A DNA stretch of 64,000 bases from Burkholderiales bacterium (GTDB taxonomy: Bacteria > Pseudomonadota > Gammaproteobacteria > Burkholderiales > Ga0077523). The stretch lies in NCBI GenBank assembly GCA_019747905.1, contig JAIEQG010000038.1:1-64000 (forward strand). Direction: 5' to 3'. This document shows positions 16,544 to 28,057 of this stretch, piece by piece (positions within the stretch are counted from its first letter, which is position 1; every line of letters begins with the position of its first letter). A program made the position numbers and the translations under genes. The notes under the pieces are model-generated. The model ran no database searches. It was given only the letters and a program-made list of their open reading frames with translations, and was not told the origin of the DNA.

Positions 16544-18547
16544 ATGGACAAGACTGCGTTCGACGAACTGAAGACGACCGGCAAGCTGCCGTCGCCTTCG
16601 GGCGTTGCCTTGCACATCATAGAGTTGAGCCGCAAGGACGACGTTTCGGTCGCCGAACTCGCCCATGCCGTTCAAGCGGACCCGGCCTTGTCCGGTCGCC
16701 TCATCAAGTTCGCCAACTCGGCCATGGCCGGGCCGCGTCGTCCCGTGGTGGCAGTGGCCGATGCGATCCGGCTGCTCGGCATCGCCACGGTGCGCCAGCT
16801 GGCGCTCGGTTTCTCGATCCTGGGCAACCACCGCACCGGCGCCTGCAAGTCCTTCGACTATCAGGGGTTCTGGTCCCGTTCGCTCGCGTCCGCAATTGCC
16901 GCCAACGCGTTGTGCCTGCGCACGCGCACCGCGGCCGCGGACGAGGCGTTCACCTGCGGGTTGCTGATACGCGTGGGTTCGCTGGCACTCGCGACCTTGC
17001 ATCCGGACGGTTACGGTAACCTTCTGGAGGAACGCGCCGGTATCGGCGGTGCAGCGCTGGCGGAGTTTGAGCGCGAACGCTTTCGCACCGATCACAACGA
17101 ACTCTGCGCGGCGTTGCTCGAGGATTGGATGCTCCCGCGCATCTTCGTCAACGCGGTGTTCCACAACGAGCGGCCGGAACAGGCCCATTGGCCCGAAGGT
17201 TCGCGCGAGGCGGTTCTGTGCAATCTGCTGCACCTGTCCGCGCATGTCGGCGACTACTGCACCCAGACCGACGCGGGGCGCTCGGCGATGGTCGCCGACC
17301 TCATCTTCGAGGCTGCAAAGGTGGGCATCGACGCTGACGCACTGGCGCTGTTGACGGATCAGGTCGTGGTCGAGTGGCGCGAGTGGGGCCGAATCCTCGA
17401 AGTACCCACGGCGGACCTGGCCGGTTTCGCCAGTCTGGTCCAGGCAGCTGAGCAGGCCAGTGCCAAGGGCGGTCCGGCGCCAGTGGTCAAAATACCTCCG
17501 GCCGAGCCGCCGGGCGCGAGCGCGATCAGTGACAAGCTCGCCTCGCGCAGCCGGCTCGAACCGCTGCGCGTGCTGGTCGTCGACGACGATCCGTCCGCCC
17601 TGCTGGTGCTGCAGCATCTGCTGACCGAACAGGGGCACACCGTCATCACGGCGAAGGACGGGCGCGAAGCTCTGAAGCATGCGATGGCGGAGCGGCCGCA
17701 GCTCATCCTGTCCGACTGGGTCATGCCCGAGATGGACGGCCTCTCGCTGTGCCGCGCGCTGCGCGAAACGGAGGAAGGGCGGCAGATCTACTTCCTGCTG
17801 GTCACCGGCCTCGAGAAGGACGACAACCTGGTCGAAGCATTCGAGGCCGGGGTCGACGATTTCGTGACCAAGCCGTTCTCGCCGCGAGTACTGCTTGCCC
17901 GGCTGCGTGCCGGCCACCGCGTCATCCGACTGCAGGAAGAAGCCGTGCGCGACAGCCAGAGCCTGCGCCGGTTCGCGACCGAACTGGCTGTGGCGAACCG
18001 CCACTTGCGCCAGGCAGCGCTCACCGACCCGCTGACCGGCCTGCCGAACCGGCGGTATGCCATGGAGCGGCTCGAGCAGGAATGGACCGCTGCGAACCGC
18101 AACCAGCGGCCACTCACGCTCATGATGGTGGACGTCGACCGTTTCAAGAGCGTCAACGATACCTACGGGCACGATGTTGGCGACCAGCTGTTGCGCCACA
18201 TCGCGCTCACGCTGCGCAAGGCTGCGCGCGCCGAGGACGTGATCTGCCGTCTGGGCGGCGAGGAGTTCCTGGTGGTGTCACCCGATACCAGTCTCGCGTC
18301 GGCCATGCGTCTGGCCGAGCGCCTGCGGGTCGCGGTCGGCGGGACACCGGCGCAGCTCGGTGCTATCCGCTACTCGATCACGGTTTCCATCGGCGTCGCC
18401 GAACGCGATCCGGTCATGGTGAAGTTCGACGAACTGCTTAAGGCCTCGGACCAGGTGCTCTATCACGCCAAGCATCAGGGTGGCGATCAGGTGCAGGCGG
18501 CGAACGCCTCGACCCTCAACTCGGCAGGCGGGCCTGCGACGCGGTAG
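16544..18547 (+). CDS. HDOD - response receiver - diguanylate cyclase protein
   Basis: Protein of 667 residues with three modules. Residues about 15-210 form an HDOD domain. About 341-460 is a receiver domain with its phospho-acceptor in LSDWVMPEMDG (Asp391) and the conserved Lys in TKPF. A coiled linker leads to a GGDEF domain with active site GGEEF at 571-575. The product-inhibition site RxxD (RAED) sits five residues before GGEEF, so an active, feedback-controlled c-di-GMP synthase is expected. No histidine kinase is nearby. HDOD fused to REC-GGDEF links an unknown input to c-di-GMP. Confidence 0.93.
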   Translation: MDKTAFDELKTTGKLPSPSGVALHIIELSRKDDVSVAELAHAVQADPALSGRLIKFANSAMAGPRRPVVAVADAIRLLGIATVRQLALGFSILGNHRTGACKSFDYQGFWSRSLASAIAANALCLRTRTAAADEAFTCGLLIRVGSLALATLHPDGYGNLLEERAGIGGAALAEFERERFRTDHNELCAALLEDWMLPRIFVNAVFHNERPEQAHWPEGSREAVLCNLLHLSAHVGDYCTQTDAGRSAMVADLIFEAAKVGIDADALALLTDQVVVEWREWGRILEVPTADLAGFASLVQAAEQASAKGGPAPVVKIPPAEPPGASAISDKLASRSRLEPLRVLVVDDDPSALLVLQHLLTEQGHTVITAKDGREALKHAMAERPQLILSDWVMPEMDGLSLCRALRETEEGRQIYFLLVTGLEKDDNLVEAFEAGVDDFVTKPFSPRVLLARLRAGHRVIRLQEEAVRDSQSLRRFATELAVANRHLRQAALTDPLTGLPNRRYAMERLEQEWTAANRNQRPLTLMMVDVDRFKSVNDTYGHDVGDQLLRHIALTLRKAARAEDVICRLGGEEFLVVSPDTSLASAMRLAERLRVAVGGTPAQLGAIRYSITVSIGVAERDPVMVKFDELLKASDQVLYHAKHQGGDQVQAANASTLNSAGGPATR

Positions 18548-18587
18548 ATCCACAGCGGAACTTCCACAGGGGAGAATCCACCGCCAC

Positions 18588-18675
18588 CACGAAGGACGCG
18601 AAGGACACGAAGGTTCACGAAGGACGGCAAGAGAGGTTTCCTTCGTGCCACTTCGTGTCCTTCGCGTCCTTCGTG
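18588..18675. repeat. CACGAAGG-type inverted repeat, copy 2
   Basis: The left arm at 18588-18622 (CACGAAGGACGCGAAGGA...) is matched by the right arm at 18640-18675 (...TCCTTCGCGTCCTTCGTG), enclosing about 17 bases. The arms are nearly perfect over more than 25 bases. It is related to the copy at 8977-9065 and, like it, occupies an intergenic gap. Confidence 0.85.
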
Positions 18676-18723
18676 TTGAATGAGGTGCTATCCAGCGGTG
18701 GAATTCACGACCGACCGCAAATG

Positions 18724-18757
18724 AAAAACCCCCGGTGGTTATCCCACCGGGGGTTTT
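18724..18757. terminator. Bidirectional rho-independent terminator
   Basis: Perfect 10-bp stem CCCCCGGTGG / CCACCGGGGG with a 5-base loop, flanked by AAAAA on the left and TTTT on the right, so it has a U-run in both directions. It serves the phasin gene on the minus strand and could stop transcription from the HDOD-GGDEF gene on the plus strand. Confidence 0.93.
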
Positions 18758-18789
18758 CGTTGGTACTGCTGCAGCCGGAGGCTCGTGAC

Positions 18790-19305
18790 TTACGCAGCCT
18801 TCTTGCGCGGCGTCGGCGCGGCAGCTTCGGCCAGGGTGCTGAAGCCCTGGAACGACTTCACGAACGTCTCGTAGGCCTGGTTGGCGGTGCCGAAGGCCTG
18901 CTTGAACGCGGCGACCGCTGCTTCGGAACCGGCGGGGGCGCTCTTGACCACGCTGTCGAGGGCGACGACGGCTTGCTTGTTCAAGTCGGCCACCTGGGCT
19001 TCCACCAGCTTGGCGATCTCGGACTGGGTGGCGGACAGGCTCTCGTACAGTTCACGGGCGTAGGTGGTCGCCTTGTCGACGCTGGGCTGCCACAGCTTGG
19101 CGGACAGCGCCTGCAGATCGGCCGGCTCCTTGACCGCGGCAAACGCCTTCACGCTCTTGACGCCGTCTTCGAAGGTTTCCTTGGCGGTACGCAACTGCAG
19201 TTCGGCGAAGCGCTCGGCGCCTTCGGCGGCAACGGTGGCGGCATGGATCGCGGCCTCGACTTGAGCTTTGACCACGGCATTGAGATCGGGGGTAATCGGG
19301 TTCAT
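18790..19305 (-). CDS. Phasin (polyhydroxyalkanoate granule protein)
   Basis: 171 residues, Ala-rich and almost wholly helical, with the phasin pattern of a short N-terminal stretch (NPITPDLNAVVKAQVEAA), central helices and a basic tail (PRKKAA). Phasins coat PHA granules and control their size. ATG 19305 follows AAAGGAGTG, a strong ribosome binding site; the longer track start is rejected. It is a single-gene unit with its own promoter and terminator, fitting an abundant structural protein. The PHA synthase genes are not in this window. Confidence 0.93.
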   Translation of the reverse strand: MNPITPDLNAVVKAQVEAAIHAATVAAEGAERFAELQLRTAKETFEDGVKSVKAFAAVKEPADLQALSAKLWQPSVDKATTYARELYESLSATQSEIAKLVEAQVADLNKQAVVALDSVVKSAPAGSEAAVAAFKQAFGTANQAYETFVKSFQGFSTLAEAAAPTPRKKAA

Positions 19306-19390
19306 CGCAACACTCCTTTCGATAATCGGTTGAAATTTCGAAGATATCCCGTACATGAGGCGCCGGGGAACAGCGCCGATGTTCGGTTGT

Positions 19391-19399
19391 TGCGCTGCA
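19391..19399. promoter_or_regulatory. TGC-rich site near the phasin start of transcription
   Basis: TGCGCTGCA lies just downstream of the predicted -10 of the phasin promoter. It resembles the TGCAGTGCA core of the inverted repeat on the other side of the promoter. PhaR repressors of phasin genes bind TGC-rich sites, so it may be one half of a two-site operator (inference). Confidence 0.4.
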
Positions 19400-19407
19400 C
19401 AAAACGG

Positions 19408-19436
19408 ATTATCGGGATGACCTTACAGCGAGTCAA
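19408..19436 (-). promoter_or_regulatory. Sigma-70 promoter of the phasin gene
   Basis: Read on the minus strand: -35 TTGACT (19436-19431), a 17-base spacer and -10 GATAAT (19413-19408). Both boxes are near consensus and spacing is ideal, so this should be a strong promoter, about 100 bases before the phasin start codon. Confidence 0.82.
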
Positions 19437-19440
19437 GAAT

Positions 19441-19462
19441 TTTTTTGCAGTGCAGCAAAAAA
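19441..19462. promoter_or_regulatory. Inverted repeat upstream of the phasin promoter (PhaR-like site)
   Basis: TTTTTTGC and GCAAAAAA flank AGTGCA, forming an AT-rich inverted repeat with core TGCAGTGCA directly upstream of the -35 box. TGC-rich palindromes beside phasin promoters are known binding sites of the PHA-responsive repressor PhaR. The repressor gene is not seen here. Confidence 0.5.
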
Positions 19463-19514
19463 TTCCTTCGGCCAGCCCGAAAAGGGCCCGGCCGCCGCGC
19501 GGCGATCGGTCGGC

Positions 19515-20456
19515 CTATCGAAGTGCCGGCAGGGGGGCGGTGCGGACCCGTGGAATGCGGGCTCGGTCCCAATGCCCAGTCGCCCACTCGAGCAGGCTGG
19601 CCGGTGGCGCCGCGATGAGGTCGGCCGGCGGTGCATGGCCGAGAAAGGTCAGTGCCCGGGCCAGAGTCGCGGACGGCCGGTCGGATGAAACCGGTGCCGC
19701 CAAGGTCTGCTTGGAGAGCTTGGCCCCGTCGGCATCGACCGCTACCGGCAGATGCAGATAGGCGGGCCTCGGCAGCGCGAGCAGGCGTTGCAGGAAGATC
19801 TGTCGCGGGGTCGAGTCCAGCAGGTCGGCACCGCGCACCACGTGGGTGAATCTGGCCGCGGCGTCGTCGACCACGCAGGCGAGGTGATAGGTGTGGACTC
19901 CATCGCTTCGGCGCAGGACGAAATCGCCGATGGCGGCTTCGAGGTCCTGGGACACCGATCCTTGCAGCAAGTCGTCGAACGCGACGAGCGTGCCGCGGAC
20001 GTCGATGCGCCAGGCGGAAGTCGCCGGCGGGACGTCGGTTCGTTCCCGGCAGGTGCCCGGATAGCGCGGCCCTTCGATGCCCGTGAGTCCGGCGGCGGCG
20101 ATCTCGCGGCGCGAACAGACGCAGCGATACAGGTGGGCGCGCGTCGCAAGGCGCTCCAAGGCCTCAGCACAGGCGTCAGTGCGGTGCCTCTGTGCGACGA
20201 TGGGGCCATCCCAGGCGAGACCCAGGCCCTCGAGCGTGGCGACGATACTCGCGGCGGCTCCTTCGACGACCCGCGGCGGATCGAGATCGTCGATGCGCAA
20301 GTGCCATTCGCCGCCGTGGGCCCGCGCATCGAGCCAACTGCCCAGCGCCGCCACTACCGAGCCGAAATGCAGCGGGCCCGAAGGCGTGGGTGCGAAGCGC
20401 CCGCGGTAGGTTGCCTCACCCACGTTGCTTCCCCCGGGGAAGGGCCGCCGGCCCAT
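19515..20456 (-). CDS. gluQ: Glutamyl-Q tRNA(Asp) synthetase
   Basis: 313 residues, resembling the catalytic half of glutamyl-tRNA synthetase without the anticodon-binding domain. RGRFAPTPSGPLHFGS is the HIGH-region motif and GAKLSKQ the KMSKS equivalent. Cys residues in YRCVCSRR and, with Tyr, in YPGTC make the zinc site. The enzyme attaches glutamate to queuosine in tRNA-Asp. A GTG at 20423 just before the conserved region is a shorter alternative start. It is last of a four-gene minus-strand run with wrbA, hugZ and the DUF2069 gene. Confidence 0.93.
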   Translation of the reverse strand: MGRRPFPGGSNVGEATYRGRFAPTPSGPLHFGSVVAALGSWLDARAHGGEWHLRIDDLDPPRVVEGAAASIVATLEGLGLAWDGPIVAQRHRTDACAEALERLATRAHLYRCVCSRREIAAAGLTGIEGPRYPGTCRERTDVPPATSAWRIDVRGTLVAFDDLLQGSVSQDLEAAIGDFVLRRSDGVHTYHLACVVDDAAARFTHVVRGADLLDSTPRQIFLQRLLALPRPAYLHLPVAVDADGAKLSKQTLAAPVSSDRPSATLARALTFLGHAPPADLIAAPPASLLEWATGHWDRARIPRVRTAPLPALR

Positions 20457-20471
20457 CGATGGGACGTCGTC

Positions 20472-20816
20472 TCATGCCGAAGCGCGGCGCCTTGCCTGCA
20501 CGTAGGCGAGGCAGCTTGCGAAGAGAATGACCGCCAGCACGATCTCGATGACTGCGAGTTGCTGGGCGCGGCCCGTATCGGACCAGGCGCGCACCACACC
20601 TTCGCAGAAATACGCGAGAACCAGCAGGCTGGTCCACTGAAATGCGCGAATGCGTTCGTGCAGGAGCCCGAACAGCGGCGCCAGCAGGGGCACGGCCTTC
20701 AGCATGAGCGCCGATCCGCCGGGCCGCAGCGGTGCGAGGAAAGCCTCCCAGGAAACGCACAGCAACGCGAGCAGGATCAGGCTGACGACCCCGCTCCAAT
20801 ACGCCGCCGACCTCAC
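20472..20816 (-). CDS. DUF2069-type small membrane protein
   Basis: 114 residues with four predicted membrane helices, starting at a GTG that overlaps the hugZ stop (GTGA). The pattern LLALLCVSWEAFLAPL, LKAVPLLAPLFGLL, FQWTSLLVLAYFCEGVVRAWSD matches DUF2069, a family often found next to wrbA in proteobacteria. Function is unknown. The track lists a longer ORF with an unsupported N-terminal extension. Confidence 0.82.
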   Translation of the reverse strand: MRSAAYWSGVVSLILLALLCVSWEAFLAPLRPGGSALMLKAVPLLAPLFGLLHERIRAFQWTSLLVLAYFCEGVVRAWSDTGRAQQLAVIEIVLAVILFASCLAYVQARRRASA

Positions 20817-21520
20817 AAGCGGCGGCTCTCGGTGCGCGCTTCGCGGGCCAGGGTGATGAGTTGCGTGCGCGCCGAGCCGGCATCCGTCACCGGTTCGACG
20901 AACTCCATGCGCAGGATGCGCTCGTCGGCACGCACGTCGAAGCCATCGCAGTCGATGGTGAGCATTTCCACCTTGTCGGTGTCGACGCGGTGGAAGTGCT
21001 GGCAGAAATCGCGTAGCGCCGGCATGTGGTCGGCGTTCATGTGGGCGACGATGTCCGCTTCGCGCTCGTTCAGCGAGCACGGCTTGACCAGGTAGGCGTC
21101 GCGCTCGAACGTGCGGATGTCGCCGAAACCGCCGATGTAGTGACCGCCCTGGGGTTCGATGCGATAGAGGTGGAAGTCGCCGAACGAGGCGTATGCGAGC
21201 GCTTCTGGAAACACGTGCAGGTAGCGGTTGCGCGCCACCACGTCATCGTCGACGAGCGAAGCTGCGCCGACCAGGGTCACGCGCGCACCCGCGAGGACGT
21301 CGTCCTGGGTCGCGCACAGGCTCACGCGCGGGTCGGCCTGGATGTTCTGCGTGTGCGCGGCCAGGGTGCTGATGAGGATGAGCGGGCGCCCATACGGATC
21401 GACGGTGTAGGGCAAGGCCGAGCCGAACGGGAAACCCGGGAACTGCACCGACACGGTCGACAGCACGCCGCGGCGCAAGGATCGCAGCAGGAGGCGCGCG
21501 GGGCGCATGGAAGTGGTCAT
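20813..21520 (-). CDS. HugZ-family flavin/heme-binding protein
   Basis: 235 residues. The N-terminal part has the split-barrel FMN-binding fold of pyridoxamine-phosphate-oxidase relatives (FPFGSALPYTVDPYGRPLILIS). The C-terminal 80 residues form the DUF2470 domain (ADIVAHMNADHMPALRDF), the HugZ arrangement. HugZ proteins bind or degrade heme, but many members without heme-uptake neighbours have no proven substrate, and no heme transporter is seen here. It is 4 bases after wrbA and overlaps the DUF2069 gene. Confidence 0.85.
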   Translation of the reverse strand: MTTSMRPARLLLRSLRRGVLSTVSVQFPGFPFGSALPYTVDPYGRPLILISTLAAHTQNIQADPRVSLCATQDDVLAGARVTLVGAASLVDDDVVARNRYLHVFPEALAYASFGDFHLYRIEPQGGHYIGGFGDIRTFERDAYLVKPCSLNEREADIVAHMNADHMPALRDFCQHFHRVDTDKVEMLTIDCDGFDVRADERILRMEFVEPVTDAGSARTQLITLAREARTESRRL

Positions 21521-21524
21521 GGGG

Positions 21525-23503
<1,979 letters not shown>

Positions 23504-24385
23504 CATTGAAAGCTTCGGCGCGCTGCGCGGCTGCGGCGCCGGCGTCGCGGTAGCGCGCCGCGAGGTCGCTGCCGGCGAGCCGGTCGGCGTGGGACAGCGC
23601 GAGCCAGGCGAGGTCCCAGGAGCCGTAGAGCACGTGCATGATCACCGCGAGGCGCACCCAGCGCTCGGGGGTCTGCGACTGCGCATCGGTGTAGTCCTTG
23701 ACGTAAACCACGTCCGACCACAGGGTCTGGCTCATGAAGCTGGGCGGCTTCCCGGGAAATCTCGTCGGCAGCAGCGTCCGCCCGCCGCTGCCGAGAAACC
23801 GGTGGAGCATGAAGCCGCGCTCGCGCAACAGCGAGTCGATCTCGCCCACCATCGGTGCTTGCCGGTACATCGGGACGAAGCTCACTTCGGTGTGCACCAC
23901 GAGGGTGTGCTCGAGGAGGTTGCCGGCATGCGCCAGAGCATCGCGCTCGGCTCCCTGGATGTCGAGCTTGAGGTAGTCGCAGCCGTGCTCGCGCAGTTCG
24001 GCGATGTCGTCCATGCGATGGGTGCGCACACGCGGCGTATCGCGCACCATCATCAGCGTCGGCAGATCCTGGAACAGCGCAACGAAGGGAGCGTTCGGTT
24101 CGTACAGCGACGTGCACGCGCTGTAACTGGTGACGTACAGCGTGCGTTCGGTTCCGTCGCCGACCGCATAGGGCAGATAGCGCATGAACGACCCGGCTCG
24201 CGCGTTGAGCTTGTCGCACTCGGCCGCGACCGGTTCGAATCCGACGACCCGCGCGAGCCCTTCGTCGGCGAGTGGTTGCCACTCCTGGTCGCTGCCGATA
24301 TCCATGGCGCCGACGTCGACGACCCGGATCTGCGGCGGTTCTTCCAGCGCCTCGGCGATGGAAAACGGAAATGGTGTCAGTCGGG

Positions 24386-25255
24386 TCAAGAGTTGGCTGC
24401 CCCTGCCTCATAGGCAGCGAGATAGCGCGGCGCCAGATCGCTGTCGTCGCGCCGGTCCGCGTGCGCGAGAGCCAGGTGCGCAAGATCGTAGGAACGATAC
24501 AGTTCGTGCAGCAGCACGGCGAACCTGATCCAGCGCGCGGCCGGTTGCGAATCGGCGTCGGCGAAGTCCTTCACGTAGACGAAATCGGCCCAGATCTCCT
24601 GGTTGAGATAGATGCCCGGCCCGTCGTCGAGCGGCGTGTGATCCAGGGTGGCGCCGCCGCTTTGCAGATGTGAATGCACGACGAAGCCGTGGCGTCGCAG
24701 CAGCGTATCGACATCGCCCAACATCGGCTGATCGCGATACATGGGCACGAGATACACGCGAACCTGGAGGGCGAGCGTCGCTTCGAGCAGGCGCGGGGCT
24801 CCGGTCAGCGCAGCCACCGCGGCTCCCGGCACGTCGAAGTTCATGAAATCGCATCCTGCGGCCTGGAGTACTGCCACGTCGTCGAGCCGCTGGGTCCGCA
24901 CGCGTTCGGTCCCGACGACGCCGAACAGCGGGGCTGCCCCGCGCAGCAATCGAATGTAGGCCTCGTTCGGCTCGTACACCGACGTGTATGCCGGATGCGC
25001 CGTCAGGTGCAGCGTGCGTTCGGATCCGTCGCCGATCGTGAGCGGCAGAAAGGTCTGCCGCGGCGAAGCGGCGGCACTCAGGCCTGCACACGTGGCCGCC
25101 GACGCCTCGAAACCGACGACGCGCGCGATTCCCGCGTCGAGCAGGCCTTGCCAGCGCTGCGGGGTTGCAGGCTGCGCCGGGCCGACGTCGACGATGCTGA
25201 AGTCGGGAAGCGCGGGAACGATGTCGGTGATGGCGAACACGGGGTCGAGGTTCAA
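24386..25255 (-). CDS. FkbM-like methyltransferase 2, degenerate motifs
   Basis: 289 residues, clearly related to the next gene along its length (IVDVG, ARVVGFEA, TSVYEPN, VRTQRLDDVA, FVYVKDFADADSQ). Key positions differ: the SAM loop reads VDVGPAQPAT and the motif LKLDIQGAE becomes MNFDVPGAAV, losing the Lys and Glu. It may be an inactive partner of the first copy. I place the start at a TTG overlapping the transglycosylase stop (TTGA), which fits the partner's N-terminus; the 494-residue track ORF extends into the transglycosylase gene and is wrong. Confidence 0.75.
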   Translation of the reverse strand: MNLDPVFAITDIVPALPDFSIVDVGPAQPATPQRWQGLLDAGIARVVGFEASAATCAGLSAAASPRQTFLPLTIGDGSERTLHLTAHPAYTSVYEPNEAYIRLLRGAAPLFGVVGTERVRTQRLDDVAVLQAAGCDFMNFDVPGAAVAALTGAPRLLEATLALQVRVYLVPMYRDQPMLGDVDTLLRRHGFVVHSHLQSGGATLDHTPLDDGPGIYLNQEIWADFVYVKDFADADSQPAARWIRFAVLLHELYRSYDLAHLALAHADRRDDSDLAPRYLAAYEAGAANS

Positions 25256-25932
25256 CTCTGCCCGAGATAGCGCTGGGGCCGTTGCGGTTCGCGCGGGGCA
25301 GCGGTATCGGCCGGTGGATTGGTGTCGTAGTGCCAGGTCCCGGTCCAGGCGCGGCGCACGCGGTTGGGATAATCGGCCTTGCCGAGGCTGCCGTTGTAGC
25401 GCCCCAGCGCGCGAAAGACGTTGCCGCGCTCGATGTCGAGATAGTGGCGCAGGATCGTGCAGCCGTAGCGGAGGTTGGTCCGCAGGTTGAACAGGTTCTG
25501 CCCGCGCTCGCCGATGGTGTCGACCCAGAAGGGCATCACCTGCATGTAGCCGCGGGCGCCGGCGCGCGACACGGCGAACTTGCGGAACGCGCTCTCCACC
25601 TGGATGAGCGCCAGCACCAGTTGCGGGTCGAGGCCCGCGCGCGTGGCTTCGTAGTGGATGGTGGTGAGCAGTTCGAGGCGGTCGGGCTCGGCCGGGACGT
25701 GCCGCGCGAGGCGACCGGACATGGTCTTCAGCCATACTTCGCCCGCGTACGGGTCTTCGAACGCAAGCCGTGGTGCGGCGGTGTCGGCGATCGCTCGCTG
25801 CAGTTGCGCCTGCACGGCGGCGGACAGCGGTTCGTACTGCTGCGCGCCGGCAACGGCGGGCTGCGGGCACAGCGTCAGCGTGAGCGCCATCGCACCCCCG
25901 AGACGTTTCAACCGAGCTTCGCCGTCAACCAC
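25252..25932 (-). CDS. Lytic transglycosylase (SLT domain), exported
   Basis: 226 residues. A basic start and hydrophobic stretch ([16 protein letters not shown]) make a signal peptide. Residues about 85-195 are an SLT domain with catalytic Glu in [20 protein letters not shown], then [20 protein letters not shown] and GRYNGS. It cleaves peptidoglycan glycan strands in the periplasm. The start overlaps the end of proS by 25 bases; a shorter ATG at 25890 is possible. Next to proS and near rppH is a familiar betaproteobacterial order. Confidence 0.9.
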   Translation of the reverse strand: MVDGEARLKRLGGAMALTLTLCPQPAVAGAQQYEPLSAAVQAQLQRAIADTAAPRLAFEDPYAGEVWLKTMSGRLARHVPAEPDRLELLTTIHYEATRAGLDPQLVLALIQVESAFRKFAVSRAGARGYMQVMPFWVDTIGERGQNLFNLRTNLRYGCTILRHYLDIERGNVFRALGRYNGSLGKADYPNRVRRAWTGTWHYDTNPPADTAAPREPQRPQRYLGQS

Positions 25933-27617
25933 GAAGTGGCCTCCGCGGCCGGGAACGGTTGCGACTTCGCGTCGCGCCGGTGCTGGTACTCGAGTTCGCC
26001 GTTCTTGAGCCCGCGGTCGCCGATGGTGACGCGGTGCGGGATGCCGGTGAGTTCCATGTCCGCGAACATGACGCCCGGACGTTCGTCCCGGTCGTCGAGC
26101 AGCGCCTCGATGCCGGCGCCGGTCAGTGCCTCGAGGAGCGCATCGGCGGCCTGCTTCACTGCTTCGCTCTTGCGATAGCCGATCGCCACCAGTGCCACGC
26201 GGAACGGTGCCATCGCGTCCGGAAAGATGATGCCGCGCTCGTCGTGATTCTGTTCGATCGCCGCGGCCACGATGCGCGACACGCCGATGCCGTAGCAGCC
26301 CATCTCCATGGGTTGCGATTGGCCTTGCTCATCCAGGTAGGTGGCGCCCATGGCAGTCGAGTACTTGGCTCGCAACTGGAACACGTGACCCACTTCGATG
26401 CCGCGCAGGATGTCGAGCTTGCCCTTGCCATCGGGACTGGGGTCGCCGGCGACAGCGTTGCGAATGTCGGCGTATTCGGCAGGCTCGGGCAGGTCCCGCC
26501 CGAAATTGACGCCGGTGAGATGGAATCCATCCGCGTTGGCACCGCACACGAAGTCGCTGACGGCTTGCAGAGCGCGGTCGGCGATGATCGGGAGGTTCGC
26601 GCCCACCGGACCCATGGAGCCGGCGCCGGTACCGAGACGCGCGCGGATCTCGCCTTCGGAGGCAAAACGGAACCCGCTCGCCAGTACGGCGAGCTTGCCG
26701 GCCTTCACTTCGTTCAGCATGTGATCGCCGCGCAGCAGGAGCAGCACCTCGGTGCCGTCGTTGGCCACCACCATGAGCGTCTTGACGATGCGCTCCGCCG
26801 GGACTTTCAGCGCGGCGCACACTTCCTCGATGGTATGCGCCCCGGGTGTTGCGACTTTCTGCATGGCTTGCGCCGGTGGGCTGCGGGTTGCCGCCGGTGC
26901 CACCGCCTCGGCCAGTTCGACGTTGGCCGCGTAGTCGGAACCGGTGCTGTACGCAATCGCATCCTCGCCGGACTCGGCGAGGACGTGGAATTCGTGCGAA
27001 CCGGTACCGCCGATGGCACCGGTGTCGGCTGCCACGGCGCGGAACCCGAGGCCCAGCCGCGTGAAGATGCGGGTGTAGGCATCCACCATGTTGCGGTATT
27101 CGCGCTGCAGGTCTTCGAAGGTCGTGTGGAAGGAGTAGGCATCCTTCATCAGGAATTCGCGTGCACGCATCACGCCGAAGCGCGGCCGGATCTCGTCGCG
27201 GAACTTGGTCTGGATCTGGTAGAAGTTCACGGGCAATTGGCGATAGCTGCGGATCTCGCGACGCGCGATGTCGGTGATGACCTCTTCGTGGGTCGGGCCG
27301 AAGCAGAAATCGCGGTCGTGGCGATCCTTGATCTTGAGCATCTGCGGGCCGAACACCTGCCAGCGGCCGGATTCCTGCCACAGCTCCGCCGGCTGGACCG
27401 CAGGCATCAACAGTTCGACCGCACCGGCGGCATTCATTTCCTCGCGCACGATCGCTTCGACCTTGCGCAGCACGCGCAGGCCGAGCGGCATCCAGGTGTA
27501 CAGACCGCTGCCCAGCTTGCGGATCAGGCCGGCTCGGAGCATCAGCCGGTGACTGACGAGTTCGGCTTCTGCGGGGGCTTCCTTGAGGGTGGAGATGAAG
27601 AACTGGCTGACGCGCAT
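25908..27617 (-). CDS. proS: Prolyl-tRNA synthetase (bacterial type)
   Basis: 569 residues, the normal length for bacterial ProRS with the editing insertion. Class II motifs are present: motif 1 around [14 protein letters not shown], motif 2 [17 protein letters not shown] and motif 3 [13 protein letters not shown]. The YbaK-like editing domain occupies about residues 230-390, and the C-terminal anticodon-binding domain follows. It charges tRNA-Pro in the cytoplasm. Confidence 0.97.
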   Translation of the reverse strand: MRVSQFFISTLKEAPAEAELVSHRLMLRAGLIRKLGSGLYTWMPLGLRVLRKVEAIVREEMNAAGAVELLMPAVQPAELWQESGRWQVFGPQMLKIKDRHDRDFCFGPTHEEVITDIARREIRSYRQLPVNFYQIQTKFRDEIRPRFGVMRAREFLMKDAYSFHTTFEDLQREYRNMVDAYTRIFTRLGLGFRAVAADTGAIGGTGSHEFHVLAESGEDAIAYSTGSDYAANVELAEAVAPAATRSPPAQAMQKVATPGAHTIEEVCAALKVPAERIVKTLMVVANDGTEVLLLLRGDHMLNEVKAGKLAVLASGFRFASEGEIRARLGTGAGSMGPVGANLPIIADRALQAVSDFVCGANADGFHLTGVNFGRDLPEPAEYADIRNAVAGDPSPDGKGKLDILRGIEVGHVFQLRAKYSTAMGATYLDEQGQSQPMEMGCYGIGVSRIVAAAIEQNHDERGIIFPDAMAPFRVALVAIGYRKSEAVKQAADALLEALTGAGIEALLDDRDERPGVMFADMELTGIPHRVTIGDRGLKNGELEYQHRRDAKSQPFPAAEATSWLTAKLG

Positions 27618-27695
27618 GAGAGCTCGGGGATGGGTCGAAAGATGTTGATTCTAGCCTCCGAATTCCCTATACCTTTGACCTATCGCCGCGTCGGC

Positions 27696-28035
27696 TAGCG
27701 GCGGCGACTCGCCTGGCCGTCGATCCCCGGCGCAGCCGGGCGGCGAACGCGGCGGAGCAGGGGCCCCACGCAGTCGGGATGCGACCCGCGTCCCGACGCA
27801 AATGGGATCGCCGCCCCGATGATCGCTTCCGCGGTCGGATCCCCATCTTGCGATGGGCGCGCCGGAGGACCGAGCAGGGGCCCCCTTGGGGGATGCGACC
27901 CGTAGGCGCGCGTGGGCCGGCGATTGCGCGCCTTGGCCGGCTCAACGGTCGCATCCCCGAAGGGGCCCCTGCTCCTCGTTTCGCCGGCCCCTCCTCCGCG
28001 CTCTAGCGATCCCCTCGCCGGGTGGCTCGCACCGC
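27696..28035. repeat. Complex GC-rich repeat block between proS and the SpeE-like gene
   Basis: This fills most of the 440-base gap and has no credible gene. It begins with CGGCGACTCGCCTGGCCGTCG and ends with CCCCTCGCCGGGTGGCTCGC, both found again at 29514-29586. Inside are direct copies of GAGCAGGGGCCCC...GGGATGCGACCC and an inverted copy (GGTCGCATCCCC...GGGGCCCCTGCTC), so it can form large hairpins. The track ORFs here are translations of the repeats. Confidence 0.75.
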
Positions 28036-28057
28036 CACCGGGCATAATCGAAGCCCC

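Noticed and set aside
24386-25870. 494-residue methyltransferase start
   Set aside because: Its first 200 residues are the lytic transglycosylase in another frame; the TTG at 25255 fits the partner protein.
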